A DNA stretch of 64,000 nucleotides from Plazaster borealis (lineage: Eukaryota; Echinodermata; Asteroidea; Forcipulatida; Labidiasteridae). Numbering within the stretch: the stretch's first letter is position 1; the number at the start of each line of letters is the position of its first letter. Shown piece by piece: positions 11,566 through 22,076 of the stretch. The notes under the pieces are model-generated. The model saw only the letters and a program-made list of their open reading frames with translations, was not told the DNA's origin and ran no database searches. A program made the position numbers and the translations under genes. Location: contig CM037463.1 of NCBI GenBank assembly GCA_021014325.1, forward strand, positions 21,150,026 through 21,214,025. Reading direction: 5' to 3'.

Positions 11566-12965
11566 CCTAGAAGGCAAGGTTGGTTGGAAAACGATCTAGA
11601 GAACTACCCCAAGCAACCTGGGAATCCTAGAAGGCAAGGTTGGTGGGAAAACGATCTAGGGGACTACCCAAAGCAACCTGGGAATCCTAGAAGGCAAGGT
11701 TGGTTGGAAAACGATCTAGAGGACTACCCCCAAGCAACCTGTATGGGAATCCTAGAAAGCAAGGTTGGTTGGAAAACAATCTAGAGAGATATCCAAAGCA
11801 ACCTGGGAATCCTAGAAGGCAAGGTTGGTTGGAAAACGATCTAGAGGACTACCCCAAGCAACCTGGGAATCCTAGAAGGCAAGGTTGGTGGGAAAACGAT
11901 CTAGAGAGATATCCAAAGCAACCTGGGAATCCTAGAAGGCAAGGTTGGTTGGAAAACGATCTAGAGGACTACCCCAAGCAACCTGGGAATCCTAGAAGGC
12001 AAGGTTGGTGGGAAAACGATCTAGAGGACTACCCCAAGCAACCTGGGAATCATAGATGGCACAGGCGCGGATCCAGGGGGGCGTGGGGGGCGCACGCCCC
12101 CCCTTTTTCATTAAAAAAAAAAAAAAAGAGGGAGAAAAGAAAAAAAGAGGGAGAGAGGGAGAAGGGGAGGGAGAAATGGGGCAACAAACTTCATTTATCA
12201 TTTTGCTGCTTGGAATATTTTCACGCCCCCCCGTTTGGAAAATCCTGGATCCGCCCCTGAGGCAAGGTTGGTTGGAAAACGATCTAGAGGACTACCCCAA
12301 GCAACCTGGGAATCCTAGAAGGCAAGGTTGGTTGGAAAACGATCTAGAGGACTACCCCAAGCAACCTGGGAATTCTAGAAGGCAAGGTTGTTGGGAAAAT
12401 GATCTAGAGGACTACCCCAAGCAACCTGGGAATCCTATAAGGCAAGGTTGGTTGGAACACGATCTAGAGGACTACCCCAAGCAACCTGGAAATCCTAGAA
12501 GGCAAAGTTGGTTGGAAAACGATATAGAGGACTACCCCCAAGCGACCTTGGAATCATAGAAGGCAGGGTTGGTTGGAAAACGATCTATAGGACTACCCAA
12601 AGCAACCTGGGAAACCTAGAAGGCAAGGTTGGTGGGAAAACGATCTAGAGGACTACCCCAAGCAACCTGGGAATCCTAGAAGGCGAGGTTGGTGGGAAAA
12701 CGATCTATAGATGGGTACCCCAAGCAACTTGTAGAAGGCAAGGTTGGTGTGAAAACGTTCTAGATGACTATCCAAAGCAATCTGGGAATCGTAAGGCTAG
12801 GTTGGTGGGAACACGATCTAGAGGACTACCCCCAGGCAACCTGGGAATCCTAGAAGGCAAGGTTGGTGGGAAAACGATCTAGGGGACTACCCAAGCGACC
12901 TTGGAATCATAGAAGGCAAGGTTGGTTGGAAAACGATCTATAGATGGGTACCCCAAGCAACTTGG
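11566..12965 (+). repeat. 60-bp minisatellite derived from a LINE tail
   Basis: About twenty tandem units of about 60 bp carry the landmark GAAAACGATCTAGAGGACTA. Because the period is a multiple of three, one frame stays open over several units and encodes a 20-residue repeat of the form GWLENDLEDYPKQPGNPRRQ. This frame breaks where units vary in length (for example near 11738 and 12710) and at the inserted element at 12062, so I do not call a protein. The repeated peptide matches the style of the LINE ORF2 C-terminal block that follows the upstream remnant, suggesting local amplification of a LINE 3' piece. Confidence 0.85.
12062..12259. mobile_element. Small non-autonomous DNA transposon inside the minisatellite
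   Basis: The element starts CAGGCGCGGATCCAGG and ends CCTGGATCCGCCCCTG, an inverted pair with one mismatch. The interior is GC-rich near both ends, with A-rich and GGGAGA-rich purine tracts. It interrupts a 60-bp unit: the array reads ...GATGGCA before and AGGCAAGG after, so about five bases (TGGCA/AGGCA) seem duplicated with one mismatch. The CAGGGGCGGATCC-type terminus resembles hAT-like MITE ends, but the short duplication does not clearly fit the usual 8 bp. Confidence 0.7.
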
Positions 12966-13350
12966 GAATGCAACATCAACGATTTGACCGGACTTAGTAC
13001 CAACACAGCGGTGCGACATGCATGCAGAAGATCGCCAATCCTTGAGACGTTTTGCTAATTGTTGGCTCCACCCTTTGTCGGTGAATGACATCAAATAGAT
13101 ACAGTCTGTCAAAAATGACACTCCTGGTGCCGATTTATCAAATTAATTAAGAATGTTTTTTCTGGGTCAAAGCGATCCTTATATAACATCTTGAAAGGGA
13201 TACATGGTGAGGTGACTCAGATTGCTGCAAGACCATGTAAGAAACATCGGGGCATCAAATTCCTTCTCTGTACGTGTACTGGGTCGTGCATTGCATACAA
13301 CACGCGTGACCTACAGCTTTACGTCAAATCCGAAGGACGAAGCAATAATG
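12966..13350. other. Intergenic, nothing recognised
   Basis: A short stretch between the minisatellite and a SINE fragment. No feature is supported. Confidence 0.4.
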
Positions 13351-13355
13351 GTGAA

Positions 13356-13455
13356 GTGTCTTGCTCAAGGACACAAGTGCCTTGACCTGGAACCGAACCC
13401 ACACTCTGAAAACACCAGAACTTGAGTCCGGTGTACAAGATTGCTCTGCCACAAC
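13356..13455 (-). repeat. tRNA-derived SINE fragment (GCTCAAGG tail family)
   Basis: The CTTGCTCAAGGACACAAGTG block followed by AACCGAACCCACACTCTG is shared with the fuller copies at 14075 and 33408. Only the tRNA-like end of the unit is present here. Confidence 0.6.
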
Positions 13456-13763
13456 ACCCCATGAATGGCATAAAGAAGAACGGTGTAGGTTTCGTTTTAG
13501 TTGCGTTTGTATGTTCACTTGGTGTAGCCTTAATAAAAACCTACTCTCCTTAAAAGGGCCCGTAATAAATGCTTTAAAATGTATCATGAAATTAATTAAA
13601 CCTAAAATCAAGCGTCAAACTAAAATTAAACAATGGTGTTTTTTATCCTTTCCAATCCTGTATAATACCTTTAAATTGAGAGGAACAACAGAGATAAAGC
13701 CCTAGATACAATGCACAGATTAACATTAATGGACTAGTTAATGTCAAAAGCAAAAATTGTTAA

Positions 13764-13842
13764 CGTCTCACGTTCCGACCCTCGCTGAATCCCTCTCAAA
13801 GGCCTTTGAGAAAGACTCTGCTCGGGGTCGAAACGTGAGACC
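13764..13842. repeat. Hairpin repeat with GTCGAAACGTGAGAC arm
   Basis: Two imperfect inverted arms of about 40 bases meet at the palindrome AAAGGCCTTTGA. The outer ends read GTCTCACGTTCCGACC and GGTCGAAACGTGAGAC. Similar CGAAACGT-bearing hairpins occur at 19393-19504 and 48290-48370. I associate such hairpins with retroelement ends, but the source element is not visible here. Confidence 0.6.
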
Positions 13843-14074
13843 ATTAAAAAAATTCGTATATAATACCACAAGTCGTGTTGTTTGGTAATTGGTATGGGAC
13901 AGCTGATTCCCTTCTTCCTTTATTTCCTTAAGTTAACCACGCACCTAAACATACATTTTGCTACAGGAAAAGTTGCATAACGTCTTCAGTTTCTCTTGTT
14001 GGGGTTTTTGTTTTGTTTGTTTGTTAAGGTGTTGGGGGTGTTGGGGTGTTTGTTTGTTTGTTTTGGGGTTTGGG

Positions 14075-14475
14075 AGTTTGGGGGCACAATGCCAGACGGT
14101 CACTACAAGGTGAGGGCTATACTTATCCGATTTGGGCTATCGACCTAAATCAACTGCCAACAGAGGCACGTTTCCACCTACTCCTGGGGCTGAAACAGGG
14201 TTACGCCCTTCACAGTCCGTATGGATGTAGGCATGCGGGTATCATCCACTAGGAGCCTGGCTGGTAGAGCATAATACACTACCTTCCCATCAGTTCTGAA
14301 GCAATTATGGTCAAGGAGCCTGGCTGGTAGAGCATAATACACTACCTTCCCATCAGTTCTGAAGCAATTATGGTCAAGTGCCTTGCTCAAGGGCAACAAT
14401 GTCATGACCGAGATTTGAACCCACACTCTGCTGCTGACAACACCAGAGCTTAAGTCCGGTGAACTAGACCGCTCG
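14075..14475 (-). repeat. tRNA-derived SINE with an internal 63-bp duplication
   Basis: This is a long SINE related to the copy at 33408-33765: a GGTGAGGGCTA...CGACCTAAATCAAC body, a CCTGGGGCTGAAACAGGGTT block, a GGAGCCTGGCTGGTAGAGC block, then CTTGCTCAAGGGCAACA and a reversed tRNA-like end with a B box on the minus strand. The 63-bp segment beginning AGGAGCCTGGCTGG is tandemly duplicated at 14251-14313 and 14314-14376. Confidence 0.75.
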
Positions 14476-15880
14476 GAATTCTGTTAAATCAACTCCCTTT
14501 CAACTAATACTGAAATAAATAACTACATAAATAAAAGAAGCAAATACAAAAATATTTAGAAGCAAAGAACAAGAAATTTTCAAACAAGAAAACTCCAAAG
14601 CTACAATACATTTGTTCGGGGACATCCGGCTGTTCTAGAAACAAGGGCCAAAACATTCAGGGAGATAACAAAAAGTATCAAAAGATATGACAAGTATAGC
14701 CCTAAAGAAAGGAAATGAAGAGGAGCCCATATAAGCCAATTTCATTGCACACGATCTACTCTTCTGTGATGTTGATGCTCTTTTGTCCACATACCGATCA
14801 CTATGAAGCCTGTTGTGTGTGCAGTGCTAGTACACTGTTTTCAGTAGCATCAGTAACTAATGCCGAAATAGCGTCCGCGGTTCAGAAGTTTCCGAGCAAC
14901 GGCATTCATGGGTCAGCTAAATTAGTCAACTTTCTACTTTGGAACGAGAGCGGGTAAGGAAATGTTTGACAAAATAATGTAGTTTCTGGGGCTATTACTT
15001 AGCGACGCAGCATTGGTAACCGTCTAATTTAGGATTGGGAAGCCATTACAATTCGCTATACAGAATACCAATACAAAAATGGCGGTATTCACCACACTGC
15101 ATGGGAGTATAGTCACGTTTTCGAAAACAAATGCAATATGGTGCGGTAAAATTGTTTTGTGGATTCTGTGGATGCTCTTTATTATGCTTATCGAATCAGC
15201 GAATCGAAATAAGTGTTTTTATGGATGGATCAGTAATTCAAGGACATATACTATTTCAGAAATTGATGCTAGGATTATAGTGCGGTTTCAGATTCAACTT
15301 TTTGTTTTAAGTTCCGGACCATTTCCAATTATAATATTATATTTTTAATCTCTGTACAAAATCTATCGTCAACATCATTAACCTTTACCAGGTGGTGGGT
15401 TTTTTCAGAGAGGAAAGGTTTTATGCAGAAGGTTTCGTATGGAAGGTTTTCTACAAGGTTTCCCATAAAATGTTTGGTATTGCTCAAAATATGAGCATTA
15501 GGGCCTATGAATTTATTTTGAGAGCGGATCATAAAATTAAATTAAGGTGACTATACTAGTTATACAAAGGATAGTTCATGACCACCATGCCGTGCTTTGC
15601 AAGGTAGGTTTGTTAAACTTTGGCAGCCTTTTGAATTATGCGTGTGGAATTTTATCGGGTAAAGTAAAAATTATTGTCTAGTGGGGTCACAGCCTCATGG
15701 CTAGGCCGGCTCTGTCATGGTACGGTAGTCACACCCGTCCGGTAGGTCCATTTCAAGACCCACCGATGCGTTAACAAAACACTATTCCAAATTGACTATT
15801 ATTTTTGTTGCCAACCTTACAACCCCAGCTCATACAATTAAAGGGTTCCCCCCATGAGTTTTATTTTTTGTTACAAAATA
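14476..15880. other. Intergenic, nothing recognised
   Basis: No coding exon was recognised. The 80- and 89-codon plus-strand frames here (14715 and 15079) have no domain resemblance. Confidence 0.4.
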
Positions 15881-15885
15881 TGTTG

Positions 15886-15991
15886 ACAATAATTTGGGTT
15901 GAACAAAGAAAAATTGACTGGAACAGGATTTGAACAAAATAATGACCGGTTTAACGTGCCGGCGCTCTATACCAACTGAGCTATCTAGCCC
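15886..15991 (-). repeat. tRNA-like SINE with GTTCAACCC tail, minus copy
   Basis: The minus strand reads GGGCTAGATAGCTCAGTTGG (A box) and on through an anticodon-arm-like CCGGCACGTTAAACCGG to a degenerate B box, then a TTTTTCTTTGTTCAACCC tail. Two plus-strand copies at 17529 and 17846 have the same head and tail. Confidence 0.75.
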
Positions 15992-16202
15992 TTGTGTTTG
16001 CGGTCTCCAACATGAAATTTGCATGAAATTGCTGTATACTGAAGAATACGGAACACAATCACTAAATTTCAAAATTCGTTCATCCGAGCAGTCCCCTCCC
16101 TACACCAGCCCCGGACAGTGATCGGAAACAAGTCACCATAAAGTTAGTGTCGCCTCTGCATGGATTGTATCCCGTTAGTTCAAGTAAGGAGAGTGTGCCT
16201 TT

Positions 16203-16790
16203 TTAAAGGGATTGTATAATACGTTTAGTAATTGCAACCCCCTGTTTGTTTTAATCCTATATAGTTGTAGATTTATACCATAAAACTAACCTGCGAAAAT
16301 TTCATTTCAAAAGGTGGTAGTGTTTGTGAGATATTGCCGAAAATCTGGAGCGGTTATGTCCACGCAGGAAGAATAACCTGCAATTGGAATACACAATCTG
16401 AGAAACGTTACTGTCAGTATAAACGGGAAGGTAGTGCATTCTGCTCTACCAGCCAGGCTCCTATATCCTAACGGACTGTGAAGGGGGTAACCCTGTTTCA
16501 GCCCCAGGAGTAGGTGGCAACGTGCCCCTGATGACAGTTGGTTTGGTCGACAGCCCAAATCAGTTAAGTGTAGCCCTCACCTTGAAGTGGCCGTCCGGCC
16601 TTGTGATGTTAGGCGATATCTCATAAAAAACGCTTCTCAGATTCAAATTTTTCCATTATCGCAGTACTTATATAGGTGAAAAGTTCCTTAAAATGCATTA
16701 TACTATCAAAAACTACTGTTCTTCTAACCAAGTAAGTTGTTGTCGCCATTAACTTGCAGAGTCATTATCAAACGTATACAGACTCTTTAA
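16203..16790. mobile_element. TTAA-bounded MITE carrying a nested SINE
   Basis: The left end is TTAAAGGGATTGTATAATACG and the right end is ...AACGTATACAGACTCTTTAA, matching in inverted orientation as in the other family members. Internal blocks (GAAAATCTGGAGCGGTTATG, GGAATACACAATCTGAGAAAC) recur, reversed, at the right edge of the window (63910-64000). A SINE body at 16430-16620 sits inside it, so the MITE inserted first. Confidence 0.65.
16430..16620 (+). repeat. SINE body nested in a MITE
   Basis: This is the reverse complement of the 33408-type SINE body: GCTCTACCAGCCAGGCTCC, CCTGTTTCAGCCCCAGGAG, GACAGCCCAAATCA and GGCCGTCCGGCCTTGTG appear in that order. The tRNA-like end is missing. Confidence 0.65.
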
Positions 16791-17101
16791 GGTTGTCTGA
16801 CAAGAAAAAAGAAGAAGAAGTAAAAACAAACAAAACAAAACACACAGTTATGAAGCGGTTATTTTTGAATTCGATCATCAGAACAGATATCAACACCATT
16901 GGCATCTTTGGCAATGTTACAATATTCTGTGAAGAACTCAAGTGTACAGAGAGCGGAAAGTAAAGGGGTGTCTTGGCAAAGCAATCGCTAAAACATCCTT
17001 GATCGTAATCGAGACTTTTCAACATCCTCCACGAAATAGGAAGATAATTATTGAGAAGATAAACTTTTCTCAACAGCATCTTCAAATGCTTATGCTGAAG
17101 A

Positions 17102-17134
<33 letters not shown>

Positions 17135-17528
17135 GATTTTGGGTTGAACAAAGAAAAGTATATATATATATATATATATATATATTGACGGAGAGTATTA
17201 ACCCTGCTGGACGGGGGTTGTCTTGGCAAAGCAATCGCTAAAACATCCTTGATCGTAATCGAGACTTTTCAACATCCTCCACGAAATAGGAAGATAATTA
17301 TTGAGAAGATAAACTTTTCTCAACAGCATCTTCAAATGCTTATGCTGAAGAATACATATATGATATATAAAAAAAAGTCGCATCCCCTTAAGGTGATCCC
17401 CGGCTGCCGCTTCCCAGGTTGTATCGTATGGGTGTGATCCCTGGCTACACGGCAGTTTGCGGTTGAATGGCTTTCTGACTGGCACCCCCGAACAAAGATA
17501 TTGACAAAATAGGGAGACCGCCAACATA

Positions 17529-17630
17529 GGGCTAGATAGCTCAGTTGGTAGAGCGCCGGCACGTTAAACCGGAGGTCGTTGGTTCAAATCCCACTCTAGT
17601 CAATTTTTCTTTGTTCAACCCAAAATCATT
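17529..17630 (+). repeat. tRNA-like SINE head with GTTCAACCC tail, copy 1
   Basis: GGGCTAGATAGCTCAGTTGG gives an acceptor strand and A box. CCGG/CCGG can form an anticodon stem around ACGTTAA, and GGTTCAAATCC is the B box. The 3' acceptor strand TCTAGTC pairs with GGCTAGA. The loop has C rather than T before the GTT triplet and the unit is followed by a fixed tail present in all copies, so I call it a SINE rather than a working tRNA gene. Confidence 0.75.
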
Positions 17631-17845
17631 TAATACTTACCCAGTCAGTTTCCCTTGTGGTCCATTACTTGATATATGATATATAAATAAATGTCGCATC
17701 CCCTTAAGGTGATCCCCGGCTGCCGCTTCCCAGGTTGTATCGTATGGGTGTGATCCCTGGCTACACGGCAGTTTGCGGTTGAATGGCTTTCTGACTGGCA
17801 CCCCCCGAACAAAGATATTGACAAAATAGGGAGACCGCCAACATA

Positions 17846-17941
17846 GGGCTAGATAGCTCAGTTGGTAGAGCGCCGGCACGTTAAACCGGAGGTCGTTGGT
17901 TCAAATCCCACTCTAGTCAATTTTTCTTTGTTCAACCCAAA

Positions 17942-17946
<5 letters not shown>
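17846..17946 (+). repeat. tRNA-like SINE head with GTTCAACCC tail, copy 2
   Basis: Essentially identical to the copy 317 bp upstream, as part of duplicated block C. It runs into a (TA)n tract. Confidence 0.75.
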
Positions 17947-17979
<33 letters not shown>

Positions 17980-18002
17980 GATTTTGGGTTGAACAAAGAA
18001 AA

Positions 18003-18042
<40 letters not shown>

Positions 18043-18075
18043 ACGGAGAGTATTAACCCTGCTGGACGGGGTTGT

Positions 18076-19392
18076 TGAGCTTTGACTTGAGGAGGTCAAT
18101 ATACCTCCTTTGTTATATTCACAAACAAGTTACCGACGTTGAGTTTTCACACCTTGGTGTTTTACCAGGGTCGCATTTTGCAATCCTCCGAGGAAAAGTT
18201 CAACTTCGACTTTATTAGCCATATATATTATTAATAATCCACTTTGATGCGCTCCAACAGCCATTGGACGCTAGCTGGTCGAACACCCATGACGGTTGGT
18301 AGAACACCCCCTGACGATATCAACCATTAACACTAAAGTTCCCGTAGGAGAACTACTTCCATCGTAAATGATCAACACTTCCTAAAGAGTTACTTCCGAT
18401 GGTGGGACCGTGCAATATTTGCTTTGTTCTTCTGACTCAGTTTGCGAGTTGTAAATGCGAATGTTTGGACATGTTCTGTGCGTTTCCCCCGTACTATATA
18501 TTTCGGTGAACGGATATTGACGCGTGCTCGCCAAGATAAATTTACTGTGGATGAAAATACCTTTGTAATCGGGGTTTGCATAGCAGCGTCTGGAGGCACC
18601 TGCCTCCTGAAGGAGTCTAGCGATGAGAGCCATTAGATCCAATCCTCTAGACTCTGAACATCTTAAGTAAATGTCTCCGGCATCCGAAAGGGCCTATGAA
18701 TTAATGGTCGGTCACGACTTAAGAAGAAGCTTCCAGCCGCCAACAAACCCTGTGCAGTTTAAAGGCGTTTCATACCATTTCTCAGGATACTTTTCTCTTT
18801 TAGTATACCACTGGTATTTGTAAGTTTTGCACATGGATGCATTTCCTTTAACATTTAACACCAAACTTCATAGTGTCAGTGTTCCGACGTTCCAACATTG
18901 TTCGACAAACAACAAATAGTCCCGGCCGATTTCCTACCTTCCGCCCAGGTAGCAGTTAATAAGCATGACAGTTCTTTTCAGAACTAATAAGTCTCCAGAA
19001 TTCCGAAATTATACTCCGCGGCAGCAAAAAAATAGCAAGACAAGTTCTCAAAGAACAAATTCCGAAATCTACTCCGAGGCAGTATATAATAAATAGCAAG
19101 AGAAGTTCTCAAAGAACAAATTTACACCGTTAGTAGATATATACACATGGTGTTACTGCAAACTGAATATACATTGATACCTCACCATACAATGCCTCAA
19201 AACCTATAAATAAAACTAACATTCTGATTGTTTTTATTTTCTCTTTCTCATTTTGAAGGTTACTCCATGCCAAATTCGTCCCGGACATCATTTGACCTGT
19301 TACAAACATTTCAAAAGAAACCGGCATTAAAATTTAAATTTCAAACTAAAAACTAAACAGTCACAAGTATAGAAAGTAACTATTCCTAGTAA
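18076..19392. other. Intergenic, nothing recognised
   Basis: A short local duplication occurs at 19001-19115, where CAAGA(C/G)AAGTTCTCAAAGAAC and flanking sequence appear twice. Nothing else is supported. Confidence 0.4.
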
Positions 19393-19504
19393 ATTTGCGG
19401 GTTCAACCCGTGTGCAAATCTCTTTTGGGAAGAGTGTTGGCTCTGAAAAAAAGGGGCAAGATGTGGTCTCGACGTTTCGAACAGTAGGGCCCATACTCAG
19501 CTCG
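19393..19504 (-). repeat. Repeat with GACGTTTCGAAC hairpin arm
   Basis: Read on the minus strand this matches the right half of the element at 48316-48436: CTGTTCGAAACGTCGAGACC, then an AGAGCCAACACT block and a GATTTGCAC block, with small differences. It lacks the opposite arm, so it is a truncated copy. Confidence 0.65.
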
Positions 19505-21116
19505 TATGTGACATTTATCAATTAAAACCAACATAATTGCCTATGAATCATCCTAAGATGAATCTAAGTGCTTTTTGAGATCTGTCCCATGCAGGTGGTA
19601 TATGATTTTGTCCCAATTTAAAGCATAATGACAAAAATAACGGTCATACTTGCCCATTGATGGATGGGTTAACATCCATAAATTGATGAGCAGTGCATGA
19701 ATTTTGGTTATATATATATTTTAAGAAACAACATTAAAGTCTTTATGCTTCAATGAATTCACTCAGAACCGATCGATGGTGGTAATTAGTGACAATTAGT
19801 GTTAACGGTCATGTGTAGGACATACCGTGTTGGAGCCACTCCTATATATATTGCATGAGTACACATCTGTCAAAAGTGCCGGTACTTTAATAACCCTAAC
19901 TATACAAGTACAAAAAGTAACTGCATGGGCATAATTCCTTGTACAGCCACAGGCCTGCGATGATCATGACGACAGTGCCTCTCTAAGTATAATTACAGGG
20001 TACTATAATATATGCATAAAACATTATATTGACTTATGAACGAGACAGGCATCATCTGCCGTGACGCCGCGAATTAGGCAACCGAAAAAAAGAGGGTTTT
20101 AGTATGAACTGATGCCGTACCTGACATGACTGATGTTTCGAATACTCTGGTAGTATGTGTGTTCTTTTTCGGAAGGGGCTAAATGAAGACAAATATAAAG
20201 TGTATATAAATTGTCAACTTATATACATATAAGTTGACAATATGGTTAGTTATTCACACTGTTGTTCTGTTGCAGGCGAAATAGGACTATATTATATTGT
20301 TTCACTCTTAAAGATGCTATGTCCTAATTTGTTGGCTGATTTGTCCCGGAAATTTTGATTAAAATTTTAAAAAGCTATTTGTTGTATAGATTCGGGAAAA
20401 TGGTAAGCTTTAATTCAAGATTTTGCTCAAAAAAAGCACCCGCCAATGGTAAAGTGGTAGTTAATTGAAAATTTAAAGGCACTATTGTCCCACGTCCATT
20501 AGCCAAGTACCAACAATTTTGCATTGTACGTGTATTTTGTGCATTGTCCGTGGCATATGCGAAAGTTGTTGTATGTTTTTCGTTTTGAAACAGGATGATC
20601 TGTCATAATAATTTGCTCCGTTTAGAGAAAAAAATTAAAATAAAAAAGTATGTAAATAAATACTAATAATAGGCCTTATACAAGTCGGCGAAAATCGGGC
20701 TATGCAACTTTAATATTTTACAAACCCATAACATTTCTGTATAATCATCACCACACACGTTGCTCATTTCGATACGCATTGTTGATGTTTTGACAATTTA
20801 CTAGCTCATCACTGTTATCAATTGTTAATTGTAAACACATTTTGTTGACGATGTTCTATCGAATCATGATCGGATTATACGACAACATTCAACTTGGAGC
20901 CAATTACAGTAGGAAATAAGAGGGTGACATCAAAGGCATCTTATTTATTAAGAAAATGCCATTCAAGGAATTGATGGCTTTAACATCCAATTACATCTTG
21001 CAACAGATTCCTTTCCGATACAGTTAAGAATATTCTCTCACGCGTTACCAGTCAAGAATAAGCTGTGAGAGAAAAAGACGTCTTACCGTCTATTACCTCC
21101 ACGTGCTGAAATATTC
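19505..21116. other. Intergenic with a short palindrome
   Basis: The only structure noted is a palindrome of about 32 bp at 20209-20241 with arms ATTGTCAACTTAT. No genes were recognised. Confidence 0.45.
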
Positions 21117-21443
21117 CGAATCAATTCCACAGCACGCTGCGACTAACACCTCCACCGGAGTGTCTATTAACAACGAATCCCTTGCCAAATACCGCTGGGC
21201 AAAAGGCTTCATTCGGGCCGATTGGCTTGGGCACTTTTGATGACTAAAATGTTGTTCTATCTTGTCAACCATGTTAACGTCCGCACACGAATTCAGCAGG
21301 CGTTGCAGAATGCGAGCTTCTTTCCAAACCTTGAGTTTATGTAGTTTTAAATGACTTAGAAAAAGAAAATAGACCGTACTAACGTTTGCTGTGTTTCGGG
21401 TTTTTTTATAAATATTGTTCCATTGCGCTTGGTGGATATTCAT
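21117..21443 (-). other. Exon-like open frame, unrecognised
   Basis: A minus-strand open frame of about 116 codons from an ATG ends at AGG TAA. The same bases form a possible splice donor (GAG|GTAATA). The peptide contains a non-repetitive, moderately amphipathic stretch (KVWKEARILQRLLNSCADVN and ARDSLLIDTPVEVLVAACCG) that looks more protein-like than the neighbouring chance frames. I do not recognise a family and no other exon of a gene was found nearby, so function and reality are open. Confidence 0.2.
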
Positions 21444-21489
21444 CCACAAATTTGGGGACGCTTGAGTAGAGGCCGCGTGCCGAAGTCAA

Positions 21490-21640
21490 CTGACTTTGGC
21501 TACGGCTATGTCCCTTGGTGGCCGTGTCAGTGTTGAAGAATAGGCCTCTTCAGCGATCCAGCCATAGCCACTGCCAAAGCCGCTTACATGCGGCTTTAGC
21601 TTCGATTTCAGATGCATTTTCAGGGACATGAGGATAAACT
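21490..21640. repeat. Possible GGCTAC-rich MITE remnant
   Basis: Inverted-type motifs GGCTACGGCTATG and CCAGCCATAGCCACTGCC resemble the GTAGCCGTAGC arms of the elements at 36087 and 52205. The arms are degenerate. Confidence 0.3.
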
Positions 21641-21915
21641 GGCCTTGAATCGGAGAAAGATGGCCGTTCTTACATGCTATGGTCGACAACAAATTAACAC
21701 GGGGAAAACTAGTTCAGTAAATTTCGACGTGCTGGCAGCGGGGATAACAAACGATTAATTACCGGAAATCATCATCTATAAGCACTTTCGTCAAGTGCAT
21801 CTGACATTGCGCACTCTGTAAGTGTCCTCTACTGTATTCTATCGGCTGCAAAGTGCGAGGTATGTCGGTTCTTGATGTTCAGGTCCGTGGCTTTCAGGTC
21901 TCCATTTATTTATTT

Positions 21916-22076
21916 CAGCCATGTTGTTCTTTGACCGCCCCTTGGCAGCTTATGATGACGTATATACGCTCCATAAGCGCTTGCTTGGCTGGTGTTTCAT
22001 CAGGTAGTCTCAGGAGATGGCCTGTCCATATCAGGCGTCTTTTGGCAATTATGACACTCCATGGTTTTTCGTTTTT
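21916..22076 (-). pseudogene. Remnant of LINE reverse-transcriptase C-terminus
   Basis: The minus strand encodes KRRLIWTGHLLRLPDETPA followed by KQALMERIY and a C-terminal QGAVKEQHG. The R-x-L-x-W-x-G-H-L-x-R-(L/M)-x-x-x-(T/R)-x-x-(K)-A-L pattern is the conserved tail of many non-LTR retrotransposon ORF2 proteins. The reverse-transcriptase core and endonuclease are not present in the flanks, so this is a short 3' fragment. It belongs to a different subtype from the GHVAS fragment at 11503. Confidence 0.65.

Larger units (their letters stand above)
16965..18075. repeat. Mosaic of duplicated blocks with (TA)n tracts and two SINEs
   Basis: Three duplicated pairs are interleaved. Block A (CTTGGCAAAGCAATCGC... 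to GAAGAATACATATA) is at about 16971-17110 and 17220-17360. Block B (AATGATTTTGGGTTGAAC... to TTGACGGAGAGTATTAACCC) is at about 17132-17218 and 17978-18073. Block C (TTAAGGTGATCCCCGGCTGC through the SINE tail) is at about 17389-17631 and 17704-17946. (TA)n tracts of about 25-40 bp sit at several of the junctions. The copies are nearly identical, so the duplications are recent or are an assembly artefact. Confidence 0.75.

Noticed and set aside
11584..12559. Long open frames with a 20-residue repeat (GWLENDLEDYPKQPGNPRRQ)
   Set aside because: The repeat period is a multiple of three, so an open frame follows automatically. The frame breaks at variant units and runs into an inserted transposon, and no start, splice or conserved domain supports a protein.
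17529..17601. Possible functional tRNA gene (GTT anticodon triplet)
   Set aside because: The head folds like a tRNA but has C in place of the T before the anticodon, imperfect anticodon pairing, and the same fixed non-tRNA tail as other copies. It fits a SINE better.
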